Source: Diospyros lotus
Taxonomy: Eukaryota > Streptophyta > Magnoliopsida > Ericales > Ebenaceae
Length of the DNA stretch: 64,000 bases
Direction: 5' to 3'
NCBI RefSeq assembly: GCF_014633365.1
Contig: NC_068348.1
Location: forward strand, 16,572,311-16,636,310
Below are positions 54,929 to 64,000 of the stretch, piece by piece. How positions within the stretch are numbered: position 1 is the stretch's first letter; each line of letters starts with the position of its first letter. The notes beneath the pieces are model-generated. The model saw only the letters and a program-made list of their open reading frames with translations, was not told the DNA's origin and made no database searches. A program made the position numbers and the translations under genes.

Positions 54929-56182
54929 TGTTGGTGTTGTTGAGAATTTAATTAAATGGGCTATGCAATGGTGACGACAAGGGAAGCTCACCAAGCTGAT
55001 GTATTAACTTCTTCTGTTTCCAGCCCCACCATGTGGAGACAAGACGGGAGCTAATTAGCTTAGGCATTGGAATCTTTGAACCCACTCCATTTATTCCTTC
55101 ATCCGGAGCTGCATCATGGAAGATTCTTTTCATTAATGCAAGAATTGAATATATATTTTATCAAACCCCACACACACACACACACAAAAGAGCAAGAATG
55201 AGAATTATATTAAAAGAGAGTGATTACGATCATCATCATCCGACCAGGTATTAGCTGCCTTCTACTACACTTCTGGCCAAGAGATAAAGCTAAAGTATGA
55301 ACGAAATTAAAAATACTACTTACAACCTAAAATCGTGATATGATGTTCTTAAACTCTTTTACTGTTAATCTATCACTTTGAAGGGTTTATTACTTAATTA
55401 GTATTTAATTAAATTACTGTTGGAATGTTTCTTCAGCTGGTACTGAAATGCATGCTCCTCTTTGGAGCATTTATTAGCCAGCCCTCGCACACTTGTGAAT
55501 ACTTAATAATGCTTGCACATTTGTGAAAATGTTATTTGTACTCGTTAGACTATATCTTGAATTATATAATACATTTAAAATGATAAAAATATCCGCCACC
55601 CAAGGTGGTGAGGTACATGACTAGAATATCTTTCATTCAAGATGGCTCGAGGCGATGAGACATAAGGGGTATTTTAATCATTTGTGCACGTATATGTAAC
55701 TAAAGGTGTAGCCTTGGATGTACAAGTAGCATGGTTCGTACTATAAACACTCTACACCCAACGGCTCTAATCCAACACTATAAATGCTCCTCTAAGGGAA
55801 CGTCTATATGGATCAAAGACAAGGCTTGCTTTGAGAAAAAAAGAAAAAAAAACTCTTTATTTTTTCAACTTTTGGAAGAAAAACAAAACAAATAACAAAC
55901 ATTCACTCCAACAAGACCACAGTTAGAGCACTAAAACTTGTAATGTAAAGCCAATAAATAGACAACTAGAATATATGGAAACATAAAAACAAATAATAAG
56001 CATTCATCTCAATAAGATCACAACCAAAACACTCATGTGGGTCTTGGAATATCAGCCTTAGTGTCACCCATCTATGATATGGCAATTTGTGAATGTTAGA
56101 TAGATGAATTTGTGATGATGAACCTACCCTAATGGCGTTAAGTACGATTATACATCTATTGGACTAATCCCAAGGGCATAGG
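54929..56182. other. Intergenic, no gene seen
   Basis: Includes a (CA)n microsatellite at 55169-55186. Around 55730-55800 there are two TATA-like words (ACTATAAACACTC and ACTATAAATGCTCC) about 50 bp apart, which may belong to an LTR fragment; ends unknown. Confidence 0.45.
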
Positions 56183-56625
56183 TGTAACGCCCCACATCTT
56201 GGTACATAGTAAGGTTATATCCATAAAAATTATATCTCACGGGCGTTAAGGAAACTCGTAACAACAGAGCACCAGATCGAACCTGTCGCTTAATTACTTA
56301 GGGTCTCTACTAGGTTTTTTTAGTTTAAGTATAAAAGTGAAAACACACGACCTTTAGAAAAAACAACATCCATGTGCTATAGGAGAAATTGACTACATGG
56401 AATTGGAAAGTACATCACTTTTAGTACAAGGCATACGAATGCAAGAAAATAAATTAAGCTTCAACCATCTCTTTCCCAAGTCTCCTACTTGCCTCCGTTG
56501 TGCCTCAACTTCACCTAAATGAACAGTAAAGCTATAAGTTCATCATAAGGTCCTTGTGAAAATCGTTTCCAATATCCTACCACAGACTAAAATATCCTCA
56601 AAGTTAGTCAAATCAAAACCCAAAT
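56183..56625 (-). repeat. Partial chromovirus-type LTR
   Basis: On the minus strand it ends GATGTGGGGCGTTACA, the standard end of Tekay/Del LTRs, and carries an AGGTGAAGTTGAGGC segment in the position of the AGGTAAAGG segment of E4. The start is missing; the sequence gives way to a plus-strand pol remnant. Confidence 0.4.
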
Positions 56626-56994
56626 CAAGACCATATATTCTAGATCTGATACCAGCAAATGGCCAACATGGCATAAGAATGATGCAGGATTGATGACCAG
56701 GATTTTAGTTCTCAAATGGAATACTTTGGTTTCTAATCAAATTTATGTGCCTAAAGCTAAGGAATTGAGGCAAACCATACTAGATGAGGCATACTAAGGC
56801 AGGTATGTTATCCACCAGAGTTACCTCAATATGTGAGTTTTGGGGAATGATGATACCTTTTGAAAAGGTATTATGGAACATCATGATTATGAGGAAATTA
56901 ATTTACTTGGGAAAGTGAAAGAAAAATGCGCAAGATATGTTTATACCTTTCTGACTATATGAAAGCTATGAAATTTCAAGGACGAAATTTACTT
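56626..56994 (+). pseudogene. Chromovirus pol remnant (before the integrase)
   Basis: Translation shows DAGLMTRILVLKWNTLVSN, IYVPKAKELRQTILDEAY and RYVIHQ, the link between RNase H and the integrase zinc finger, with one stop. It then jumps to non-matching sequence ending in SRTKFTL just before the purine tract, in the place where chromoviruses end with F-E-D-E-x-F. Confidence 0.72.
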
Positions 56995-57011
56995 TAAGGG
57001 GGGGGGGGGGA
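56995..57011 (+). other. Polypurine tract of the chromovirus
   Basis: GGACGAAATTTACTTTAAGG leads into a G run and GA directly before TGTAATACTTG. This wording is typical of the 3' end of chromoviruses. Confidence 0.8.
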
Positions 57012-58870
57012 TGTAATACTTGAAAACTTTGTAAAGCCTGTATACATAAAGAAATGGAACATTTCAAAGAGTTGCAAAAATTTTTGGTCAAAAGAGCAGC
57101 CTCCAAAATGAGGGTAGAAGTGTAGTTTAAAGAAAACTCGAGGCACAAGTATAACTTACTAAAACCTTGGGGTATTAACATAATAAATCCTTTCCCTAGG
57201 GGCATAAGGGAAATTTAAGGATGGCCCAGGGACCAAGTGGTAAGGGGTCTAAGTGCAATTATCCGAAAAGCTCAGGCCAAGGTATAACTCTTGAAATCAT
57301 GAAATTAGACCATTAGAGTAACGAACTAAACCAACTAACCATTGGAAGTAATTATGAGACACGCAAAATGGAGCATGAGGTGGAAAGGGCAAGTGGCAAT
57401 GTAATAATTATGGTGCTAGGTGGCGGAAGATGATTGGCCCGAAAAATTATAAATAAGGCCCTGGGGGTGAAGAACAAAGCATTTAGGTTGGAATTTGGGC
57501 TAGATTTTTGGCCATTTGAGAAGAGTGGAAGAGAGTATTTTGTTCTCCAAAGAGAAGGGAAAATTCTGCAAAAAAAAGATGAGGAATTGGAGAAGAAAGT
57601 AGGGAGAACGGGCTTCATTGGACTTTTCGGAGTTCAGGCCAAAACTTCCAGAAAACAATGAGGTAAGTCTGATCTAAACTTATATTTTGATAGAGGAGAG
57701 AGAAAGGGAGCTATAGGAAAAAACGGAATTCGAATCGAAATTAAAACGTAGGAGAAAAACACAAAAAAATGGAGGCAGTTATTCGTCGTCGCTGGAGAAG
57801 GAGGCAGCGCATGTAGAACACCCGCTGGCAGAGGCTGCGCATGGACCCTTTTTCGATAATGCGAACGGGCGTGTTTAGCCTCTTCTAGACCTGTAAATTT
57901 CCAAAAAAAGTTGTGAATTCAAGTAGAACAAGATTATGTAAAAATATTTGATGTTTGAATTACAGAAACTAGTGTTTTTTGCGGAAACCTAGGCCTGCTT
58001 GTTGTGAACAGTAACTTCCAAAGGTAAATAGTCAAGATGAGTGGTTCTTGCATGCTTCTTGCTTCATCTTGATCATTCTTGGTTTCATTTGTGTGTGGTT
58101 TATGGCTTCATCCCATGTTTTTCTTTGTATAAAGCATACTCTTCTATTTTCGCTTCCATGCATCTTAACATTTGTGGTTGTGGCAAGCTTGTGGGTCAAC
58201 ATGTGTGGTCGGGGACCATATGCCCATGCGATAGGGCTAAGGTGTTTGGACATGTTGACACGGGGGTGATTGCAACATCCTGGCTACAACTTCTACAGAG
58301 GAGAAGGATTTCATGACATTTGACATACTTGCATACACACACATGTATCTTTTTTCTTGAACCATCTCATTGAGATGTTTCATATCTCATATCGGCATAT
58401 CCAAATGTGCCAGGTACTCTAGGTTCCAGTTCTAGAAAGGGAAAAGAAGTGGTGCTCGATTAGCTTTAAGTTTTGATTGTTGTATACTCATGTAATCTAA
58501 TTGGTGTATTGTAAATAGCAGTTAGGATACTCAAAGTTTGTAAGGGGTGTGTGAGTATCCCACAAATGTTTCGTGTTGTACTACAAATGATGTATGTAAG
58601 TTACCCATGCAACACTATAGATTAGTGGGTTTGATGTATTGTACGTGTTAGAGGGTGTTGCACTGTAGTTTATGATCCATATATTTGAGTCTAAAGATGT
58701 GCATGCATAAGTATGGGAGTCCTTTACATTCGTGTTAAAGGTATCATTGTTGGGAAATCCTAGCTATCTAGCTACTTAGGTTCGGTCCTCAGCTTCCATT
58801 GTCAAGGATTTTCCCCTAACGCTTCTGTGTGGTCTTAGTACTGATATAGCATAAAAAGGGGGGCGTTATA
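57012..58870 (+). repeat. Chromovirus 3' LTR
   Basis: TGTAATACTTGAAAAC...GGGGGGCGTTATA. It holds a TATA box, TTATAAATAAGG (57448), followed by a purine-rich leader and an AATGAGGTAAGTC word that could be a splice donor. Longer than 1.8 kb, as usual for Tekay-type LTRs. Confidence 0.72.
57448..57455 (+). promoter_or_regulatory. LTR TATA box
   Basis: TATAAATA 436 bp into the LTR, with an AAGGCCC context like other LTR promoters; transcription would start about 30 bp downstream. Confidence 0.55.
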
Positions 58871-59429
58871 GTAGGTGTCGATGGTAGAACTTGTGTGGGC
58901 TGAGTTGAGAGTGGTGAAGTCATATCTAATATGTCCATCTCACCTACTGTCTCTTGAAACTCTTTAACTATTCATCTTCTCACCATCTATATCAACATCA
59001 TCACCATGGGCATCTAGCGATTGTGGTGTGGTTGTGAGGCCATCTTGATATCATCTACAAAGTGGGTAGTCTACATCAACCTTTGCAGCTATCGTGAAAA
59101 GGTGTCGATACCCAAAATAGCCTATTGTGCCCTTCACATGTTGGCCATTTAATGTTTCCAAGGCATTCAATGTAGCAAAATGTTGCTTATATGCATGCAT
59201 AAGACCATCCTCTTGTAAAAAAAAAAAAAAAAAAAGAAATAAATAAATGTGTTAAGAAACTAGGAAGAATACAAACTGAAAAAGAAAATTAAGTTGAAAT
59301 TCATCCTAGCATGGCATGCCTAGCTCTATCCTTAGGCTAGAGTACCATCGGTAGATGATTGACAATGGGAAAGAGATATTGTTGTGTGATATGTCTATAC
59401 CAAATCATATATATCATATAGTGTGATAC
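58871..59429 (-). other. Possible downstream part of the PMD gene, or flank
   Basis: Minus strand contains a short readable segment (AYKQHFATLNALETLNGQHV, near 59140-59210) with no family I recognise. An A-run lies at 59217-59235. It may be the C-terminal part of the neighbouring pseudogene. Confidence 0.3.
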
Positions 59430-60570
59430 GTAGAATGGTCCTTGGAGACCATGAATGATAGATGTAAGATGGTTGTGCCTTAACTCAATGAATCGACAAT
59501 AATGGTCCTCCCAATTGCAATGGTCCTTGCCTCACCTATTCTCATCATGCAAGGCCACTTTTATATCTTTGGTGGGAGGGATGTCCTACACCATACCAAA
59601 ATGACGCATGATTCGAGACAGAAGTTGCCACTCAACTTGTTAAAACAAATGAGTAGCACCTTTACTTGCTAAATCTCCTATCTTTCAAGACAAACCGAAG
59701 GTATGCATTGGATAACAGTACTACTGTATGGCTAAACACATGCCTGCAACATAAATAAACACACTAGATTAGATACTGCTCCATTTATTGTGTAAAATCA
59801 AAATTAATGATATCAGACACATACCTGGTGCTCTTTCTGCAAATCAAGCTAGTCATAGTTTAATTGCAAAAATGTGCATGCAAGGATTCTCATTAAATGT
59901 AACCCTAACCTACCAATAGGCTTCCATAGGATCGATGTCAAGGTCAACATCTATGTTTAACTTGGTGGGTTGTATCACATGTAACCTCTCCCACTACCAT
60001 ATATGTGATAGTAAAAGGTCATTAATATCCCTAGCCTCATGGTAGCTAACTATACATAATGATTTGTACATATAAGCAAAGAGTGGCTCTGGTTTAATGC
60101 AATCTGTCAAAGAGGTCAAAGTCTCGAAGTAGTGGTAGGTATATCAACTAAATCTTCACTACTAACTTATTAAGCAACAACAACACTCTAATGACCCACA
60201 AAACATATGCTCTTGCATACCTCTGGACATCCTTCTTAGTAAAATTGTTAGAGAGGGTAACAAAGTGCCTCCACAACCACATGAATCTCAATAATGAACC
60301 ACTCAAGGCCTCTAGTGAGGATGACTAGCCAAGCAACTCTTGGCACGACTCCAAATTCCTCTAGTCAGCTATCTCTATGACTAGAAGAACATCTACATAC
60401 AAAACCATGATAATGGTAATGTCTTGCAAAGTAATAGTCATCTCACCAATTGCTAAGTGAAATAGATGGGTAAATCTGATCGTCTCAACATAAGGTAGAA
60501 CTTGTGCATGGGGCACCCACTCCCTTTTAACTAGTACATGTCTATACTGACTTTGCAATGTAGTCGCAAG
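59430..60570 (-). pseudogene. Plant mobile domain (PMD, MAIN-like) pseudogene
   Basis: 60361-60558 contains FTHLFHLAIGEMTITLQDITI, the hallmark start of the plant mobile domain (Pfam PF10536). Further on, with stops: HFVTLSNNFTKK, RYARAYVLWVIRVLLLLN, YLPLLRDFDLFD (about 60110-60260) and, near 59590, RIMRHFGMV.DIPP, all in the order of MAIN/MAIL proteins. PMD genes occur as host genes and inside Mutator-like and gypsy elements. Here the neighbour on the same strand is a Mutator-like transposase remnant. At least six stops; not functional. Confidence 0.72.
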
Positions 60571-61024
60571 CTTCCTCTCTCATACAAATTCTGATCTATG
60601 TAGATGCTAAAGATATAATATAGACCCGTCAATAAGCCCAATGTCATATGAATTATTAGGGACATCTATAGTCCTACAAAAAACACATGAAACATTAGTT
60701 AGTATACTCTAGTAAGAAACACAAAATGTTAACCAAATATGTAAAGAATATAAAGATTAATCAAATACGTCTATAACATAGAGTTGAGTGGTTTAAAATA
60801 ACAATTTAATATGATACATTTGAAAGTAAATAGAATATTCTAGTAAAGATACAAATATAATCCTCAGGTTAAAAGAAAAATTAAAAAAGAGTATGAGTGC
60901 CCAAAGATATGACAAGAAGATGACATGACAATAAGGACCCTAAAACATCATGAAAGCATAATAATTTAATAGAATAGATATTACAAAATAAAATAAGTAT
61001 CAAATAACAAACAAACATGTCAAG
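60571..61024. other. Spacer between MULE and PMD remnants
   Basis: AT-rich, no ORF. It may be an intron or the intergenic part of the same element. Confidence 0.4.
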
Positions 61025-61445
61025 CCGTATGTTTGGAGGGGCATTTCCCTCAGTTATCCCTTTTTACCTTGCAAACACTACATCTCACTAGGGCTTGTCT
61101 TTCCCTAGTACCCATCTAATTGTGAATCCTAGATATATGAATGTGACTAACCTTTAGTATCCCTCCTCATACTAGGGTGTGCCACTACAACAAGACCTTT
61201 GTGTGCAATCTAATACAACTTGTCTTAGACCGCATCAAATTGCACCTTGTAGATCATTGAGTGGGTGTTACTACTGAAATATTTGTCCACATGATTCTTC
61301 TAGTCCACACACAAATAATTAGAAATAATGATGATATAAGAGTAAGGATATCTCTCCAACTGTCACTTCTGACATGAGCATGTACCCTCATCCAATTTAA
61401 TCTTATGTTCTCTAAAGTCCCTATCATTCCCATTATTGTTTAGGG
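61025..61445 (-). pseudogene. Mutator-like transposase C-terminus with SWIM zinc finger
   Basis: Minus strand reads KIKLDEGTCSCQK, a stop, QLERYPYSYIIIISNY, a stop, then HVDKYFSSNTHSMIYKVQFD. This is the SWIM finger (CxC...CxH) region of MURA-type transposases and the V-D-x-x-Y...Y...F-x-P-V element after it; the second metal-binding pair is lost (YPYSY in place of YPCxH). Near 61020-61130 a basic segment and a C.LQGKKG..REMP run resemble the final zinc knuckle. The catalytic domain is not in the window. Confidence 0.68.
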
Positions 61446-61539
61446 ACTTTCTTTAAAGAATCATATTGTAGGTTGTGGGGCATTAGCTACTATGATGTCA
61501 AGGTTAGTGGTTACTCTTCCAAACTCATGCTTGCCTTCA

Positions 61540-63015
61540 CCTAGATTTGGATAGTGCTATCAACCTGCATTGTTCTTTCATTGAAGACAATTAAGGGGAC
61601 CCTATCAAGGTTGACTTGTTCCATCTTATACCCCATATCAAGGAAAGCCCTTTGATATAAGATTTTTGAGGAAGTTCTAGTATCAACCAAGATTCTCCTT
61701 ACATCCTAACCCCCGACCATGGCATAAATGACCAAAGGGTCATTAAAATTTGGTTGGATGAGAAGGTCCTCGTTTGAGAATGTTAACATTCCTTCTTATT
61801 GAGTTATTTTCTTAGACTCAAGATGTCTCCTTTCACTACCACTTAGTTATTGTACCTCGGGTTGTCCACGAGGAATGTGCCCAACAACTAAGGTGTAGAA
61901 TGCTAATGTGGGATTGCCATTGACCTTTCTTTTACCTTCTATGTGTGTGAAGTATGAGTCTTATCCTATTGAGTTGGACTCAATGCTCAGGATGGATTGC
62001 TCCCTCTTTGGGTCCTCTCCATTTCTTAGATAATGAATTACCAAAGGTATCCTCGATTCAACAAATCTGGTATCTCATCCCTTCGTTGTTTGTAATCTTC
62101 AGTGTCATGATCATGGTCGTTATGGAATTGATAATATTTTTCCTGGTCATGTTTGTAAGTAAGGGTCTTTATTTTATTTAGCCACTTAAGATAATTTTTA
62201 TTGTCGATGCCCATAAGGATCTTAGACCTCAAGGCATTCAAATGAGTGTATTTGATCGGGTTTCTTTATGTGTTGGGCAGACCAATTTAGTCTTGCACTT
62301 TTCCTTTACGAGGGTCTAGCCTACTTTCTTACCCCGATGTCTTCTTTTTCTCCTTTTCTCTTTTCGGCCTTTTTTGCCTTTCGCGTTTAGTAAACTTCTT
62401 CCATGCTTTTATATTTCATGGCTTAGTTAAGGACATCCTAAAAACAAGCTAGTGGGTTTTTACCAGCAAATTGAGTAATTGTCCACCCTTTTAGACCATT
62501 CTGGAACATGACTATGGCTATCCATTGGTCAAAGTCCCTGATGTCGAGGGCTTCTTCATTGAACTGAGCCACATAATCCCTCAAGGACTCACTAGGTCCT
62601 TGTTTAATGTTAACCAACGCCATCATCATTTTCCTAAGGAAATTGAGAGGTGTGTATTAAGTGAGGAAACTCACATTTAATTCTTATAAATTGTGGATAG
62701 AGTGGTCAGGCGTACTAGAAGACTAATAGTGAGCATTCCCATCAAATGTGGTAGAGAAGACTCGACGCCACATTCCATCTGATGCAACTTGGACTAGTAT
62801 ATGCAAGGTGAAAAGCTTGATAATGGTTGGAAAGGTCACTAGTGCCATTATACAACTTAATAGCTGGGATGTAGAATTGATCAGATAGGATTTCAGCCAT
62901 TATGGTCGACCAAGTGGTTATGAAAGGCCCTTTCCACAAGACTCCTTCCCCTTCTCTATCTCGACCATCTTCTTTTCCAAGTGTCGAAGATGTCATTCCT
63001 AAGGGGTTTCCCTTT
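61540..63015 (-). pseudogene. Tat-like gypsy gag and protease remnant
   Basis: Gag: SDQFYIPAIKLYNGTSDLSNH (62742-63020), KQGPSESLRDYVAQFNEEAL and FQNGLKGWTI (62438-62629), then YYQFHNDHDHDTEDYKQRRD (62038-62241), where the Cys residues of the zinc knuckle are Tyr. Protease at about 61560-61690: RRILVDTRTSSKILYQRAFL and VPLIVFNERTMQVD. Frameshifts separate the parts. It ends where the MULE sequence begins. Confidence 0.78.
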
Positions 63016-63079
63016 CTCAAGTTTTAGAGGATGTTAAACTCTCACTTTGATAGGTTTTTGTAACATAATGGCACCACAC

Positions 63080-64000
63080 ACCCAATAAGGGGGTGAATTG
63101 GATGTTTATAATTTTTAAATTTTGTAAATGTTTGCAAGAGAAATATGAAAATAGTGAACTATGAGCAAGAAAATATAAATCAAAGTATGCAAGAGACAAA
63201 GAATTTAGAGTGGTTCATCTTAACCTAGCCTACATCGATTACTCTACCTCCCCATTATAGATTCCAATCCACTATAAAATCGGTTGCAAACCATAACCCT
63301 CTATACCAACTAGCTCCAAACTACTTCTACTAGCACAACCCACTAGGAAAAATACAAAAACAAGAGTTATAAATCTCTCAACACTCTCTCTAAAATATGT
63401 CTAGAACAAGGCTTGGATAAATCTTTACAATGAATAAAATAGCCTTGATAGAAAAATGAGAGTAAAAAAAAAGCACAATAAAACTTGAGAACAAATGATG
63501 AAAAACTTTGTAAGCCTACTTGTCTAATCTCTTCTCAAGCTTCAATTCTTTTTCTATTTATAGGCTTCGTTGTCCCCTCCTAAAGATGTAACTATTAGAG
63601 ACAAAGAGATAGAGAAATCTTGCCTACAAAAACCAAGTACAGTTAGTCATTGGAGTTTCTGCGACAAAACTAGTTGATTGTTTTCAAGAACTGGTTAATT
63701 GATTCTTAAACGTCTAAAAGGACATGTCAACAGATTGCAAAAGTCAATCGACAATTTCTTGAACCATTGACTAGAAATGATGCAATAATAGTCGACAACA
63801 AATAATTGAGAGTATGCAAAATTACTAGTCGATAGTTTTTATGAATCGATCAATAGTTTGCAAAGATTGGTTGACAGTCTTAAAAATATGGTCGACCGTT
63901 TTGACTCCAAAATGAATGTTTTATTAAATATTTGTAAAACCAATTATCATCATCAAAATTAGTACAATGCACTTTTCGAGCGTTGATATTTGGGATCATC
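63080..64000. repeat. Second LTR-like repeat with GTYGAY motifs
   Basis: AATAAGGGGGTGAATTGG starts a block with the same word order as 7390: a GAATTTAGAGTGGTTCATC segment, CCTACATCGATTACTCTACC, then a CTATTTATAGGC word near 63555. From 63660 the motif GTYGAY-AGTTT recurs (CAATCGACAATTT, AGTCGACAAC, AGTCGATAGTTT, GGTTGACAGTC, GGTCGACCGTTT). Runs out of the window. Confidence 0.5.

Larger units (their letters stand above)
56626..58870 (+). mobile_element. 3' end of a chromovirus (Ty3/gypsy) with its 3' LTR
   Basis: A short pol remnant, the purine tract and a 1.86-kb LTR lie in the order of an element's 3' end. The upstream two thirds are missing. Confidence 0.75.

Noticed and set aside
57352..58316. 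Several ORFs of 60-90 codons on both strands
   Set aside because: They lie inside the chromovirus LTR and have no recognisable domain.

Overview
The window is a stretch of plant nuclear DNA, most likely from a dicot. It is AT-rich, with one spliced housekeeping gene surrounded and invaded by LTR retrotransposons, hAT and Mutator DNA elements, a LINE, SINEs and solo LTRs. Nothing bacterial, organellar or CRISPR-like was seen. The species cannot be named from the sequence alone.

The one host gene I can support is adenine phosphoribosyltransferase (APRT, purine salvage) on the + strand. Its six exons (25063-25144, 25250-25360, 27290-27382, 29313-29462, 53005-53063, 53634-53687) join in frame into 182 codons with GT-AG introns. 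Intron 4 is 23,542 bp. It is packed with mobile DNA: a MITE-like block, a broken copia element, an RTE-type LINE fragment, an LTR element (E1) whose 5' LTR is split by a second element (E2), a gag-only LTR element (E3) split by a chromovirus-type LTR (E4, itself holding a solo LTR), and a pol-less Tat-like element (E5) that keeps only an antisense ORF. Several insertions have recognisable 5-bp target duplications, so the order of events can be read.

Left of the gene: 1-2745 holds most of a hAT element with a long open transposase frame. 3379-6131 looks like a solo LTR. 7390-8890 is a repeat rich in a TTTCGAAA palindrome. 11042-19522 is a decayed Ty3/gypsy (Tat-like) element on the minus strand, interrupted by a 5'-truncated Ty1/copia element at 12092-16400. 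21.8-22.9 kb has two tRNA-derived SINEs, one with a clear target duplication. A solo-LTR-like block lies at 23711-24306, just upstream of APRT.

Right of the gene: T24/G23 homopolymers at 54.9 kb; the 3' end of a chromovirus with its LTR (56626-58870); a minus-strand remnant of a Mutator-like transposase (SWIM zinc finger) followed by a plant mobile domain (PMD) pseudogene (59430-61445); a Tat-like gypsy gag-protease remnant (61540-63015); and at the window end a second copy of the repeat class seen at 7.4 kb. Only the APRT gene and the hAT transposase look capable of making a full protein.
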